DNA of 64,000 bases, from positions 499,001-563,000 of the forward strand of contig NC_011989.1 of assembly GCF_000016285.1 (NCBI RefSeq), given 5' to 3'. Each line of letters begins with the position of its first letter. Position 1 is the stretch's first letter. The DNA is from Allorhizobium ampelinum S4. GTDB taxonomy: Bacteria; Pseudomonadota; Alphaproteobacteria; Rhizobiales; Rhizobiaceae. This document shows positions 52,701-61,423 of this stretch, piece after piece. The notes beneath the pieces were generated by a model. The model worked only from the letters and a program-made list of their open reading frames with translations, did no database searches and was not told where the DNA came from. The position numbers were made by a program, and so were the translations under genes.

Positions 52701-53828
52701 TCAGGCACTTGCGCGGGCGTTTGGCTCCGCGATGACCCTGATTGGCGTCATCATGCTGCGCGCCACGGCGTAGAACTGCTGGGCGTTGACGGCATTGCCA
52801 ATGAAGCGGTCTACCAACAGAACCTTGCCATGCAGGCCCTGCTGTCTGTCTTCATGGGGTGTGGCGGAAAAGGGCGGTGCGAAGGCCCGGACCCATGCCT
52901 GCCCCCCCGGCATGGACAGGAACGCTCGGGAATAGGCTTCGTATTTTGTCCGAAACGGGCCAGTGGAATGTTCGAAAGCGCAATCATACATGCAGGCGCG
53001 GACGAAATCCTCCCCAAAGCCTGCCCATTCGCTGCCAAGCTCCATCAGCACTCGGGCCTGAACTTCGGCAATGGCAGCCGTCAGGCCTATTCCGGCATGC
53101 AACGGAAAATCCTTGAGTGCGGATGGCACGGGACGTGGCTGGAACGGGTGTGCATGCACGGCGGACAGCGGGCGATTGCAAAAGGCCAGTGCATTGGCAA
53201 ACAGCAGCACGCGGGCCGCCCACTCATATTGCGGCACCAGGGTTAGCCAACTCAGTGCGCCGCAAGCCGAAAGGACACTGTCGATCAGGCTTCGCTTGAT
53301 GGCCCCATGATAAAGACCGAAAGGCATGCGCGGCACTTGCCTTGCCTCTTTCCAGTGAAAGAAAGCCTCGAGCATCGGAGCCTTCTCAAATTCGGTAATA
53401 TTATGCAGCACCGGGATCGCCACATTGGTCTTGATATGGCGCGGTGCATCCGCAGAGATCTGAAATGCACTCCATCCCAACGCATCCACATGGGGATGTT
53501 TATTTTCCAGAGAGGAGAGCAGCTCGGGAAGATCGGGCTCGATCATGTCTTCGGGATGGACAAGCGACACCCAATCGCCCTCAGCCGCAGCCAAGGTGCC
53601 GATCCAGAGCTGGGCTGCCGAAAGGGTTTCCGGTGCAGGTGGCAGAAGGCGCAAACGACTATCGCGTGCCGATATATCCGCAAATGGTCCATAGCGATGC
53701 ACGGTGTCACCAAAGCCGGAGAGAATGATTTCCAGATCAGCGGTCGCATTCTTCAGGAGTTCCTGGACCAGATTGACTGGCAGGATATGGCCCGGTTCTA
53801 CCGGAATACAGACAGAAAGCTTCGGCAT
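52701..53828 (-). CDS. Glycosyltransferase-like protein with altered acidic motif
   Basis: 375 residues, GT-A-like. The N-terminus (PKLSVCIPVEPGH) and the segment GDWVSLVHPEDMIEPDLPEL align with LSICVPSRNRQ and GEWVVFIGDDDFIEPDVAG of the 49070 enzyme, but the DDD is replaced by HPED. Further matches (GLYHGAIKRSLID versus SIYHSAIRRRLLD; LKDFPLHAGIGLTAAI) show they are paralogues. The start at 53828 (MPKLSV) is chosen; 53834 is in frame, and an extension to 53945 lacks support. Catalytic competence is uncertain. Confidence 0.75.
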   Translation of the reverse strand: MPKLSVCIPVEPGHILPVNLVQELLKNATADLEIILSGFGDTVHRYGPFADISARDSRLRLLPPAPETLSAAQLWIGTLAAAEGDWVSLVHPEDMIEPDLPELLSSLENKHPHVDALGWSAFQISADAPRHIKTNVAIPVLHNITEFEKAPMLEAFFHWKEARQVPRMPFGLYHGAIKRSLIDSVLSACGALSWLTLVPQYEWAARVLLFANALAFCNRPLSAVHAHPFQPRPVPSALKDFPLHAGIGLTAAIAEVQARVLMELGSEWAGFGEDFVRACMYDCAFEHSTGPFRTKYEAYSRAFLSMPGGQAWVRAFAPPFSATPHEDRQQGLHGKVLLVDRFIGNAVNAQQFYAVARSMMTPIRVIAEPNARASA

Positions 53829-53979
53829 TGGCATCTCACGATCTTTGGCACCATTTTCGGCAAAACTGGTTTCCACGTTTCCTGGAAATGCTCTAGGAGA
53901 ACAAACTGGTGCGAGCCTTGGTGCAGCCCGTTCATGGACACACAAATCAAAGAATACCAGCGATTTTTATTTGGAAAAA

Positions 53980-54055
53980 TGGTGCCCGGAGGCGGATTTG
54001 AACCACCGACACGCGGATTTTCAATCCGCTGCTCTACCAACTGAGCTATCCGGGC
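53980..54055 (-). tRNA. tRNA-Phe (GAA)
   Basis: The minus strand folds as a tRNA: acceptor GCCCGGA / TCCGGGC, D-arm with GCTCAGTTGGTAGAGC, anticodon GAA in the loop TTGAAAA, T-arm GGTTCAAATCC, and encoded CCA at 53980-53982. It is the last gene of the murA-yacG block in this orientation. Confidence 0.97.
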
Positions 54056-54248
54056 ATCCTGGCCAAACAAGCGCTATTTGAGGGCTGTTTGCCGTTAGGG
54101 GAAAAATTTCCCCCGGAAGCAGCGCGGTTATAGCATCTAAATTCTTCATGTCCAGCGCCAAAAGACACTTTTTTGACGATGGATGTAAAAAGATTGAAAG
54201 CCATTTTAAAACAGAAACTTACGCTGAAATTGCAATGGCTGTCTCGGT

Positions 54249-54458
54249 TCAGAATCGACCGTCGTCATCCGGGTTGGATTCGTCTTCGGCCACGGGAATG
54301 GCATAGGAGCCTTTCAGCCAGCGCGACAGATCCTGGGTGCGGCAGCGGTCGGAGCAGAAGGGATAGTGTTCGCGGTGAGATGGATGGCCGCATTCCGGGC
54401 AGGGCAGGGGTTTGCGCAAGGGTTCTACCTTGGCAGTATGTTCTGGCTCGTCACTCAT
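54249..54458 (-). CDS. yacG: DNA gyrase inhibitor YacG
   Basis: A 69-residue zinc protein with Cys20, Cys23, Cys35 and Cys39 (CPEC; FCSDRC), and the conserved RCRTQDLSRWLKGSYAIP. E. coli YacG binds GyrB and blocks DNA binding. It follows maf by 56 bp; the acidic tail EDESNPDDDGRF is typical. Confidence 0.95.
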   Translation of the reverse strand: MSDEPEHTAKVEPLRKPLPCPECGHPSHREHYPFCSDRCRTQDLSRWLKGSYAIPVAEDESNPDDDGRF

Positions 54459-54514
54459 GTGTCATCCTTTGCTTGGCATCAGCCTTCACTCGCTGGCTCT
54501 TGCCTGCTGGGCTG

Positions 54515-55135
54515 CTACCCTTCCGACCAGCGGGCCTGCACATCCATGCCTTCGCCTGCCAGCAATTGCACGGTTTCATACAAGGGCAGGCCGACGACGT
54601 TGGAATAAGAGCCGACCAGTTTTTGCACAAAGCTGCCGGCAATGCCCTGGATGGCATAGGCACCAGCCTTACCGCGCCATTCACCGGACAGGATATAGGC
54701 ATTGATGTCCGCTTCCGACAAACGCTTGAAACGCACCTTGCTTTCCACCACCTTCTGGCGGATCTTGCGATCCGGGGTAATCAGGCAGACACCGGTAAAA
54801 ACCCAATGATTGCGGCCGGAAACGAGATTGAGCGCGGCGATGGCTTCATCGCTATATTCGGTTTTCGGCAGCACCCGACGGCCAACGGCAACCACCGTAT
54901 CGGCCGCCAGGATGAACGCGCCCTTCCAATCCGCCTCGTCAGCACTCGCCTCCAGGGCGGCTTTGGCCTTGTCGGTTGCCAAGCGGCGCGCCAGCGAGCG
55001 TGGCTGCTCGTTTTTCAAGGGGCTTTCGTCGAGATCCATCGGCATCAGCCGATCAGCTTCCAGGCCCACCTGCCGCAGCAGTTCGACGCGGCGGGGGGAG
55101 CCTGAGGCCAGGATCAGCTTGCGTTTGCCGGCCAT
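54515..55135 (-). CDS. maf: Maf-family nucleoside triphosphate pyrophosphatase
   Basis: 206 residues. N-terminal [14 protein letters not shown] substrate motif, [14 protein letters not shown], the catalytic [16 protein letters not shown] (about 75-91) and a C-terminal [21 protein letters not shown]. The family hydrolyses dTTP/UTP or modified nucleotides and keeps pools clean. It starts 16 bp after infA. Confidence 0.94.
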   Translation of the reverse strand: MAGKRKLILASGSPRRVELLRQVGLEADRLMPMDLDESPLKNEQPRSLARRLATDKAKAALEASADEADWKGAFILAADTVVAVGRRVLPKTEYSDEAIAALNLVSGRNHWVFTGVCLITPDRKIRQKVVESKVRFKRLSEADINAYILSGEWRGKAGAYAIQGIAGSFVQKLVGSYSNVVGLPLYETVQLLAGEGMDVQARWSEG

Positions 55136-55151
55136 AGGCGGCTCCTCGCCG

Positions 55152-55370
55152 TTACTTGAAGCGATAGGTGATACGGCCCTTGGTCAGGTCGTAGGGTGTC
55201 ATTTCCACCAGGACCTTGTCGCCAGCCAGCACGCGGATGCGGTTCTTGCGCATACGGCCAGCCGTATGGGCGATAATTTCATGTTCGTTTTCGAGCTTCA
55301 CCCGGAATGTGGCGTTCGGCAGCAGTTCCGTAACGACACCGGGGAATTCGAGGACTTCTTCTTTAGCCAT
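55152..55370 (-). CDS. infA: Translation initiation factor IF-1
   Basis: 72 residues, the exact family length, one OB-fold: [19 protein letters not shown], then [20 protein letters not shown] and a final [13 protein letters not shown]. It binds the 30S A site during initiation. AAGG precedes the ATG. First gene of infA-maf-yacG; 121 bp separate it from the phosphatase gene upstream, leaving room for its own promoter. Confidence 0.98.
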   Translation of the reverse strand: MAKEEVLEFPGVVTELLPNATFRVKLENEHEIIAHTAGRMRKNRIRVLAGDKVLVEMTPYDLTKGRITYRFK

Positions 55371-55491
55371 TGATGCCTTGTCTTTCTGTGTGTTTCGTCG
55401 GAGCGGTGACCGCCCCGGTCAAAATGTGGCCGGAACCTACACAATCACTGGGCTTTTGTGAACCTTGTAGATCGGGCTTTTCGAATTTGTT

Positions 55492-55995
55492 TCAAACGCC
55501 GCCAAGCGGGCTTGTTCCAGGCCGTTTGAAGCGCTGCTCGATCAGCACCGCCAGCCGGTCTCGCACCTCGCGATAGGCGGCCAGTTGCTGGTCGCGGGTA
55601 TCGGCCTCGATGGTTGGGTCATGCATCGGCCAATACACCACCTCAACGGAAGAGGAGCGAGTCAGTTCCAGGGCGGCATGATGCGCTTCGGGAGCCAGAG
55701 TGACAACGAGGTCAAAAAAGTCGTCCTCCAGCTCGTCCAGGGTCTGCGGCTGACGCTTGCCCAGCGAAAGCCCGATTTCATCCAGCACCACATCAACGAA
55801 AGGATCGCGCTCGCCATGCCGCACGCCCGCCGAGGCAACATAGACACCTGACGGCAGCAACCTCTTGGCAAGGGCCTCGGCCATGGGCGAGCGCACGGCA
55901 TTCATACCGCAAAGGAACAGCACGGAGTGGGGTATGGCCCTCTCTTGGCTGTGATCGGCGCCGATGCCGGTGGGATCTTTGGTCGGTTCGCTCAT
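55492..55995 (-). CDS. Low-molecular-weight protein-tyrosine-phosphatase-like protein
   Basis: 167 residues with the P-loop CGMNAVRSP (Cys29, Arg35) and a DP-type acid loop in MHDPTIE. This matches the LMW-PTP / arsenate reductase fold, but the loop CGMNAVR deviates from canonical CxGNxCR in lacking the second Cys. The start at 55995 has GAGGCG upstream; an upstream extension to 56055 is unlikely. It lies 10 bp after the UPF0262 gene, in the conserved rhizobial order. Confidence 0.88.
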   Translation of the reverse strand: MSEPTKDPTGIGADHSQERAIPHSVLFLCGMNAVRSPMAEALAKRLLPSGVYVASAGVRHGERDPFVDVVLDEIGLSLGKRQPQTLDELEDDFFDLVVTLAPEAHHAALELTRSSSVEVVYWPMHDPTIEADTRDQQLAAYREVRDRLAVLIEQRFKRPGTSPLGGV

Positions 55996-56005
55996 GCCGG
56001 ACGCC

Positions 56006-56479
56006 TCAGCCGCGCCAATACAGCACGCAGACCAGCGTGAAGAGCCGCCGGGCACTGTCGAAATCGAGATTGATCTTGTCTTTCAGTCGGTCTTTCAAAG
56101 TTTGCGAGCCATCGTTGTGAATGCCGCGCCGCCCCATGTCGATTGCTTCGATCTGGCTGGGCGTGGACGAGCGGATCGCCTCGTAATAGCTTTCGCAGAT
56201 CATGAAATAGTCTTTGATGATCCGCCTGAGCGGCGTCAGCGACAGGATATGGGTGGCGACAGCCTCGCCATCCTGCGTGGTGATGGTGAAGACCAGCCGG
56301 GCATTCACCAGGGACAGGCTGAGGCGATAAGGGCCACCTGGATGACCGACCGGCTCGAAAGAGTTTTCCTCGATCAGATCGAAAATCGCCACGGCCCGCT
56401 CATGCTCGACATCCGGCGTCGAGCGCCCGATCGTTTCATCGAGAACGACATCGAAAAGCTTGAAGTCGCCCTTGGCCAT
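56006..56479 (-). CDS. UPF0262 family protein
   Basis: A 157-residue cytoplasmic protein of an alphaproteobacterial family: [19 protein letters not shown] near the N-terminus, [17 protein letters not shown] in the middle, [19 protein letters not shown] and a late [12 protein letters not shown]. Function unknown. It lies 3 bp after hisD and is consistently linked to it in this order. Confidence 0.93.
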   Translation of the reverse strand: MAKGDFKLFDVVLDETIGRSTPDVEHERAVAIFDLIEENSFEPVGHPGGPYRLSLSLVNARLVFTITTQDGEAVATHILSLTPLRRIIKDYFMICESYYEAIRSSTPSQIEAIDMGRRGIHNDGSQTLKDRLKDKINLDFDSARRLFTLVCVLYWRG

Positions 56480-56482
56480 CAG

Positions 56483-57781
56483 CTATTCCTCAAGATTGAG
56501 TCGGATGGCGACGGATCGTGCATGGGCATCCAGCCCCTCGCTCTTGGCCAAAGCAATTGCTGCCGGCGCCAATTGCCTAAGCTGTTGCGGGCCGAGCCGT
56601 AATATCGATGTGCGCTTGACGAAATCCAGCACCGACAGGCCTGACGAAAACCGCGCCGAACGGGCCGTGGGCAGGACGTGGTTGGAGCCGCCAACATAGT
56701 CGCCGATCACTTCCGGCGTATGGCGACCGATGAAGATCGCGCCAGCATTGCGAATGCCCGCCATCAGCGCATCGGGATCGGCGACGGCGAGTTCCAGATG
56801 CTCGGCGGCAATGCGGTTGGCAAGCGGCACGGCAGCGGTAAGGTTCGGGACAATGACCAGCGCGCCAAAATCCTGCCAGCTGGCGCTGGCAGTTTCGCTG
56901 CGGCTCAATGTTTTCAATTGCCGCTCGACGGCAGCCTCAACGGCCTTGGCAAAGTCCGGACTGTCAGTGATCAGGATCGATTGAGCGCCCCGGTCGTGTT
57001 CCGCCTGCGCCAGCAGATCGGCGGCAATCCAGTCTGGGTCATTATCCTTGTCGGCGATAACAAGCACTTCCGAAGGGCCAGCGATCATATCGATGCCAAC
57101 AGTGCCGAACACATGGCGCTTGGCAGCGGCCACATAGGCATTGCCGGGGCCGACGATCTTGGCGACCGGTTCGATGGTTTGCGTGCCGTAAGCGAGTGCG
57201 GCGACAGCCTGAGCGCCACCGATCCGGTAGATTTCCGTCACGCCAGCAATTTTTGCCGCAGCCAGCACCGTGGGATTGATGGCACCGCCGGAGGCCGGCA
57301 CGACCATGACGACGCGCGGCACCCCAGCAACCCTGGCCGGAACGGCATTCATCAGCACGGAACTGGGATAGCTTGCCGTGCCGCCCGGCACATAGAGACC
57401 AACCGCATCGATGGCGGTCCAGCGGGAGCCGAGGCCGACGCCGATGGCGTCTTCGTAGATATCGTCCTTGGGCATCTGGCGCGCGTGGTGGCGCTCAATG
57501 CGCTCTGCGGCAAGGTGCAACGCATCGATCAGCTCAGGCGAGACCTCGGCAAAGGCCGCATCGATTTCAGCTTCGGTGACGCGCATGGGCGTCACTGTGA
57601 AATCCAGCCCATCGAACCGATGCGAATACTCCGCCAAGGCGGCATCGCCGCGCGCCCGCACATCGTCGATAATGGTTCTGACGACTGCGTTTACATCCTC
57701 GGACACTTCCCGCTTGGTGGTGAGAAATGCGGAAAACCGCGCCTCAAAATCATCCGATGCCTGCTCAAGCCAAACTGCCAC
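56483..57781 (-). CDS. hisD: Histidinol dehydrogenase
   Basis: Oxidises L-histidinol to histidine (last two steps), zinc enzyme. 432 residues: VPGGTASYPSSVLMNAVPA (about 124-142), RIGGAQAVAALAYGT, VGPGNAYVAAAKR, MIAGPSEVLVIAD, QAEHDRGAQS with zinc ligands, and EHLELAV. It begins with GTG at 57781 after AAGGAA. Other his genes are elsewhere. Confidence 0.97.
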   Translation of the reverse strand: MAVWLEQASDDFEARFSAFLTTKREVSEDVNAVVRTIIDDVRARGDAALAEYSHRFDGLDFTVTPMRVTEAEIDAAFAEVSPELIDALHLAAERIERHHARQMPKDDIYEDAIGVGLGSRWTAIDAVGLYVPGGTASYPSSVLMNAVPARVAGVPRVVMVVPASGGAINPTVLAAAKIAGVTEIYRIGGAQAVAALAYGTQTIEPVAKIVGPGNAYVAAAKRHVFGTVGIDMIAGPSEVLVIADKDNDPDWIAADLLAQAEHDRGAQSILITDSPDFAKAVEAAVERQLKTLSRSETASASWQDFGALVIVPNLTAAVPLANRIAAEHLELAVADPDALMAGIRNAGAIFIGRHTPEVIGDYVGGSNHVLPTARSARFSSGLSVLDFVKRTSILRLGPQQLRQLAPAAIALAKSEGLDAHARSVAIRLNLEE

Positions 57782-57815
57782 TGCGCCTAATTCCTTCTTC
57801 CGGCCCGCCTATTCC

Positions 57816-58271
57816 TCAGGCTCCGGGATGCCGGGGCCTTGATGTGGTTTCCCACGCGCCGCCGGTATCTGCAAGCTGTACTTCTATGCATTCAACATCC
57901 AAAGCAATGGTGGCACCCGCCGCGCATACCAGCTCCACCCGGCCTTCCGGGCCATGTTCTTTGGCGGTGAAGGTCACAGCCAGCAGGTTCATCACCTGAT
58001 CCTTGTCCGTCTGGCTTATGCCGATGGAGCGCACCGCCTGTACCCGCTTGATGGTGAGTAAGGCCCGGCGGCGCTCAAAGCTCTTGGTGCGGCGAAAAAT
58101 TCCGCCGCCTTTCCCGGCTTTTTCCCAGACGAAACGGTTGACGGCGACGGAAAACACCCCGGACTTTGCCGCATAATCCACATCGGCTGGCTTGAATACC
58201 GCATCCTGCATATGGGCAGACAGAATGGCGAGATCTTCCTCGTCCAGCGATAGAAGCTTGAGATCAGTCAT
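57816..58271 (-). CDS. DUF2948 family protein
   Basis: A 151-residue protein found between murA and hisD in rhizobia. N-terminal LKLLSLDEEDLAILSAHMQD, central FVWEKAGKGGGIFRRTKSFE, ALLTIKRVQAV, and a C-terminal IALDVECIEVQLADTGGAW. Function unknown. The ATG at 58271 (MTDLKL) is favoured; 58277 is an alternative two codons earlier. 34 bp separate it from hisD. Confidence 0.9.
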   Translation of the reverse strand: MTDLKLLSLDEEDLAILSAHMQDAVFKPADVDYAAKSGVFSVAVNRFVWEKAGKGGGIFRRTKSFERRRALLTIKRVQAVRSIGISQTDKDQVMNLLAVTFTAKEHGPEGRVELVCAAGATIALDVECIEVQLADTGGAWETTSRPRHPGA

Positions 58272-58370
58272 GCGCATGGCCCCGCTATTGCAATTGCTCT
58301 TGCAGATAGGTTGCCCGCCGTCATTAAGCAACGGGCAGCCTTGCTTGAAGAGCTTGAAATATAGGCGTGC

Positions 58371-59663
58371 TCAGTCGCTGATTCGTTCCACGATCGCGCC
58401 GCAGCGGGTCAGCTTTTCTTCCAACCGCTCGAAGCCGCGGTCCAGATGGTAGACACGGTTGACCAAAGTTTCGCCCTCGGCGGCAAGCCCGGCGATGACC
58501 AGCGAGACGGAGGCGCGCAGGTCGGTTGCCATCACTGGCGCGCCGCGCAGTCGCTGTACGCCCTCGATACGGGCTGTCTGGCCACTCAGGGTGATCTTGG
58601 CGCCAAGTCGCGCCAGTTCCTGCACATGCATGAAGCGGTTTTCGAAAATTGTTTCCGTCACATGGGCCACGCCCTGGGCGCGGGTCATCAGGCCCATGAA
58701 CTGCGCCTGCAAGTCGGTCGGGAAACCTGGAAACGGCTCGGTGACGATATCGACCGGGCGAATGGCATCGCCATGGCCGATGACACGAATACCGTCCTCG
58801 ATGGCGGAAACCTCGGCCCCAGCCCGGCGCAGCGCCTCGACAGCGGTGTCGAGCAGGGTGATATCGGTGCCTTCCAGCGTCACGTCACCGCCGGTCATGG
58901 CGACGGCCATGGCATAGGTGCCGGTCTCGATCCGGTCCGGCAGAACCCGGTGGCGGGCACCGGACAGGCTGGTGACACCCTCAATGGTGATGGTGGCTGT
59001 ACCTTGGCCGGTAATTTTCGCGCCCATGGCGTTCAGGCAATTGGCAAGATCTACCACTTCCGGCTCGCGTGCGGCATTGTGGATCACCGTTGTGCCGCGT
59101 GCCAGCGATGCTGCCATCAGCATGACGTGGGTGGCGCCAACGGAAACCTTGGGGAATGTATAGCTCGCGCCAATCAAGCCGCCCTTCGGGGCTGTGGCTT
59201 CGATATAGCCACTGTCGATCTCCAGAGTGGCACCCAGCGCGCGCAGACCGTCGATGAATAGATCGACCGGGCGGGTGCCGATGGCGCAGCCGCCGGGCAA
59301 CGAGACGCGGGCTTTGCCCTCACGAGCGAGAAGCGGGCCGATCACCCAGAAGCTGGCGCGCATTTTGGAAACCAGCTCATAGGGCGCATTGGTATCGACA
59401 ATGGTGCGGCACGTGAAATGGATGGTGCGGGAATAGCTACCAGACTGGCGCTCGCGCCGCCCATTGACGGCAATATCGACGCCATGATTGCCCAGAATGC
59501 GCAATAGCAGTTCAACATCGGCCAGATGCGGCACATTTTCCAGCGTCAGCGTGTCGCTGGTCAGGAGCGAGGCGATCATCAAGGGCAGGGCGGCGTTTTT
59601 GGCGCCGGAGATTGGAATGATGCCGTTAAGGGCGTTGCCGCCGACAATCCTGATACGATCCAT
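58371..59663 (-). CDS. murA: UDP-N-acetylglucosamine 1-carboxyvinyltransferase
   Basis: First committed step of peptidoglycan synthesis. 430 residues with Lys22-Asn23 (SGAKNAAL), the fosfomycin-target Cys126 in [13 protein letters not shown], and the [14 protein letters not shown] and [10 protein letters not shown] segments. Present as a single full-length copy. It heads the minus-strand murA-DUF2948-hisD block. Confidence 0.97.
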   Translation of the reverse strand: MDRIRIVGGNALNGIIPISGAKNAALPLMIASLLTSDTLTLENVPHLADVELLLRILGNHGVDIAVNGRRERQSGSYSRTIHFTCRTIVDTNAPYELVSKMRASFWVIGPLLAREGKARVSLPGGCAIGTRPVDLFIDGLRALGATLEIDSGYIEATAPKGGLIGASYTFPKVSVGATHVMLMAASLARGTTVIHNAAREPEVVDLANCLNAMGAKITGQGTATITIEGVTSLSGARHRVLPDRIETGTYAMAVAMTGGDVTLEGTDITLLDTAVEALRRAGAEVSAIEDGIRVIGHGDAIRPVDIVTEPFPGFPTDLQAQFMGLMTRAQGVAHVTETIFENRFMHVQELARLGAKITLSGQTARIEGVQRLRGAPVMATDLRASVSLVIAGLAAEGETLVNRVYHLDRGFERLEEKLTRCGAIVERISD

Positions 59664-59797
59664 AAAGAGTGATCAGGGGGCAAGGCCTGCCCCCGCCTTT
59701 CTTGGTTTGAAGAGTGTGTCGCGCCATGACAGCAATGAGTGGCACTGCAATGCACGCGGTGTTTAGAGGAAAACCGCCAGCCGTTCAATTCGCTGTG

Positions 59798-60046
59798 TCA
59801 GGTTTCGCTGTTTGAGGTTTCAGTGTCATCCGGTTGGGGCAAATGTGCGGCGGGCAGTCCATCTGTTTCATCGGCGCCGCCAGCCCGGCGCGCCCGCGCC
59901 TGGCTTTTGCGGCGCATTAGGTTTTCTCGCAATTTCTGAGCCGCCCGCTCACGCCGGCGCTCGGCCTGCGCCTGGGTGTTCAGCGCTGCAATCCGCTTGG
60001 CTTCTGCCACGCGCTCGGCCTTGGATGTATCGGTCTCGTCTGTCAT
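59798..60046 (-). CDS. Conserved hypothetical charged helical protein
   Basis: An 82-residue, Arg/Lys/Glu/Ala-rich protein, likely one long helix (SKAERVAEAKRIAALNTQAQ, then RRRERAAQKLRENLMRRKSQ), with an acidic tail. I do not recognise a family. It lies upstream of murA on the same strand, 134 bp away. The start at 60046 (MTDETDT) is chosen; 60064 is in frame. Confidence 0.6.
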   Translation of the reverse strand: MTDETDTSKAERVAEAKRIAALNTQAQAERRRERAAQKLRENLMRRKSQARARRAGGADETDGLPAAHLPQPDDTETSNSET

Positions 60047-60196
60047 GGCGGCGTCATAGCGCAAATGTGGATAAATCGGAAGATAGGCAAGGTTTTGCTA
60101 TTTTATTCGCCCAACGACGTTTTGCTGCTTGCGCGCCCCGTCATCCTGTGGCAATAGCCCACTCGTTCCGCAGCGGCACACACCGCTTCGCCAGAT

Positions 60197-60271
60197 GCTG
60201 CTATAGCTCAGGGGTAGAGCACTCCCTTGGTAAGGGAGAGGCCGAGAGTTCAAATCTCTCTAGCAGCACCA
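60197..60271 (+). tRNA. tRNA-Thr (GGT)
   Basis: Folds as a tRNA: acceptor GCTGCTA / TAGCAGC, D-arm AGCTCAGGGGTAGAGC, anticodon GGT in TTGGTAA, T-arm GAGAGTTCAAATCTCTC, encoded CCA at 60269-60271. It marks the left edge of the accessory region and is a plausible integration site. Confidence 0.97.
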
Positions 60272-60610
60272 TTCATACCATTGAATGGGATATATTTTTT
60301 CGCGTAAGCACTCCGCTTCCCCTGAAAAATAAATGCAGAACAAATCATGTTTCCCCAGATCAATACGGGGAAAATCCGGGAAGTCCGTTCTCTCCATGTT
60401 CTGACGAAAATCGAATTCCCGACACTTGTCTCTGGATAAGCCAAAATTCTGATTCGTGCGGCACTCATCTTATCTCCACATTGAAAGAGAAGTTCGGCCT
60501 CGGCAATTTTAAGGCCACCGCCGCCGCATTGCGCACCCATGCTCTCCAGTTCCGGAGGGCGCAATAATGGTGATCTGCGACCTCCTTGAGTGTAGGGAGG
60601 CGCGCAACAA
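60272..60610. other. Gene-poor stretch after tRNA-Thr
   Basis: About 340 bp without a convincing gene on either strand and no integrase. GGGAGG at 60595-60600 is the ribosome site of the following HTH gene. Confidence 0.4.
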
Positions 60611-61363
60611 GTGACCTCCACCATTCCTATTTCAAATGCTCTGCTTCGGATTGTGTCTGAGCGGAACCCGCAAAATATTGCCTTAGCGCGGGCCTATGAA
60701 GCCGGAGTTATGCCGACGCACCCGGCAAGCCAGCAGGCAATCCGTCCCAACGTCCTTAGCTGTATGCAGCGTCTGGTTGGCCGCAAATGGCAACGGTCCC
60801 CGGATCGTGCTGCGTCGGTGGCTCGAAAGCGCAAGTTGGGCGGATCAAGCGGGATGCCTGACACCATCCGGCATCACTACACAGAAGGCGAACGCGCCGT
60901 GCTGACAGTCATTGCAGGCGAGGTGAAGCACCACGGCCTTTGTGATCTGGCGCTTGATCGTATCGCCGCTGTTGCTGGCGTGAGCCGTACCACCGTGCAG
61001 AACGCTATTCGGGAAGCCCGCGCCCTTGGCCACCTCTCCGTGGAAGGCAGGCCGCGCAAGGGGCAGAAGAGCCTCACCAACCTTGTGCGGATTGTCTCAG
61101 CTGAATGGATGAACTGGCTCAAGCTAGGGCCTTCGCTGGCCAGACAGATAGGGTTCAAAGATTTCCACCCCACGAAGACCCAAGATAAAATCGGTAGCCT
61201 TAGCCAAGGCAAGAGCCTACCGAAAAACGCATACCGCGACCACTGCCTGGGTTTGGGAGAAAGCAACCCTATTGCTGGCAGCAACGAACTGAGAGGGCGC
61301 GGTTGGACGTGTCGAGATCGACGACATCAGCGTCGAGCGGACCACCCGGCAGATTGCCCTTAA
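60611..61363 (+). CDS. Helix-turn-helix protein with IS66-derived chimeric tail
   Basis: A GTG start 10 bases after GGGAGG opens a 250-residue frame. Residues about 85-165 contain a winged-helix/HTH: HYTEGERAVLTVIAGEVKHH, then LDRIAAVAGVSRTTVQNAIR and ARALGHLSVEGRP. An N-terminal CMQRLVGRKW...RAASVARKRKLG segment is basic. This type of protein is common on rhizobial accessory DNA; its role is unknown. From about residue 231 the frame runs out of phase through IS66 remnant sequence, so the natural C-terminus was probably lost. Confidence 0.65.
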   Translation: MTSTIPISNALLRIVSERNPQNIALARAYEAGVMPTHPASQQAIRPNVLSCMQRLVGRKWQRSPDRAASVARKRKLGGSSGMPDTIRHHYTEGERAVLTVIAGEVKHHGLCDLALDRIAAVAGVSRTTVQNAIREARALGHLSVEGRPRKGQKSLTNLVRIVSAEWMNWLKLGPSLARQIGFKDFHPTKTQDKIGSLSQGKSLPKNAYRDHCLGLGESNPIAGSNELRGRGWTCRDRRHQRRADHPADCP

Positions 61364-61412
61364 TTGCAAGAACGCACTCTTTGCGGGGCATGACGCGCGA
61401 GTTGAGAATTGA
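61308..61412 (+). pseudogene. IS66 transposase remnant, left part
   Basis: The frame from 61308 reads RVEIDDISVERTTRQIALN followed by CKNALFAGHDARVEN and TGA, the conserved C-terminal region of IS66 TnpC. The TGA replaces a Trp usual at that position. The homology continues on the far side of the IS630 element (62587-62670). Confidence 0.8.
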
Positions 61413-61423
61413 GCGACCAGCGC

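Noticed and set aside
60066..60074. Perfect DnaA-box sequence TGTGGATAA
   Set aside because: Single site without a cluster, AT-rich unwinding region or replication genes; expected by chance in 64 kb.
60250..60624. 124-codon open frame on the minus strand after tRNA-Thr
   Set aside because: Overlaps the tRNA 3' end, shows no domain and no plausible ribosome site.
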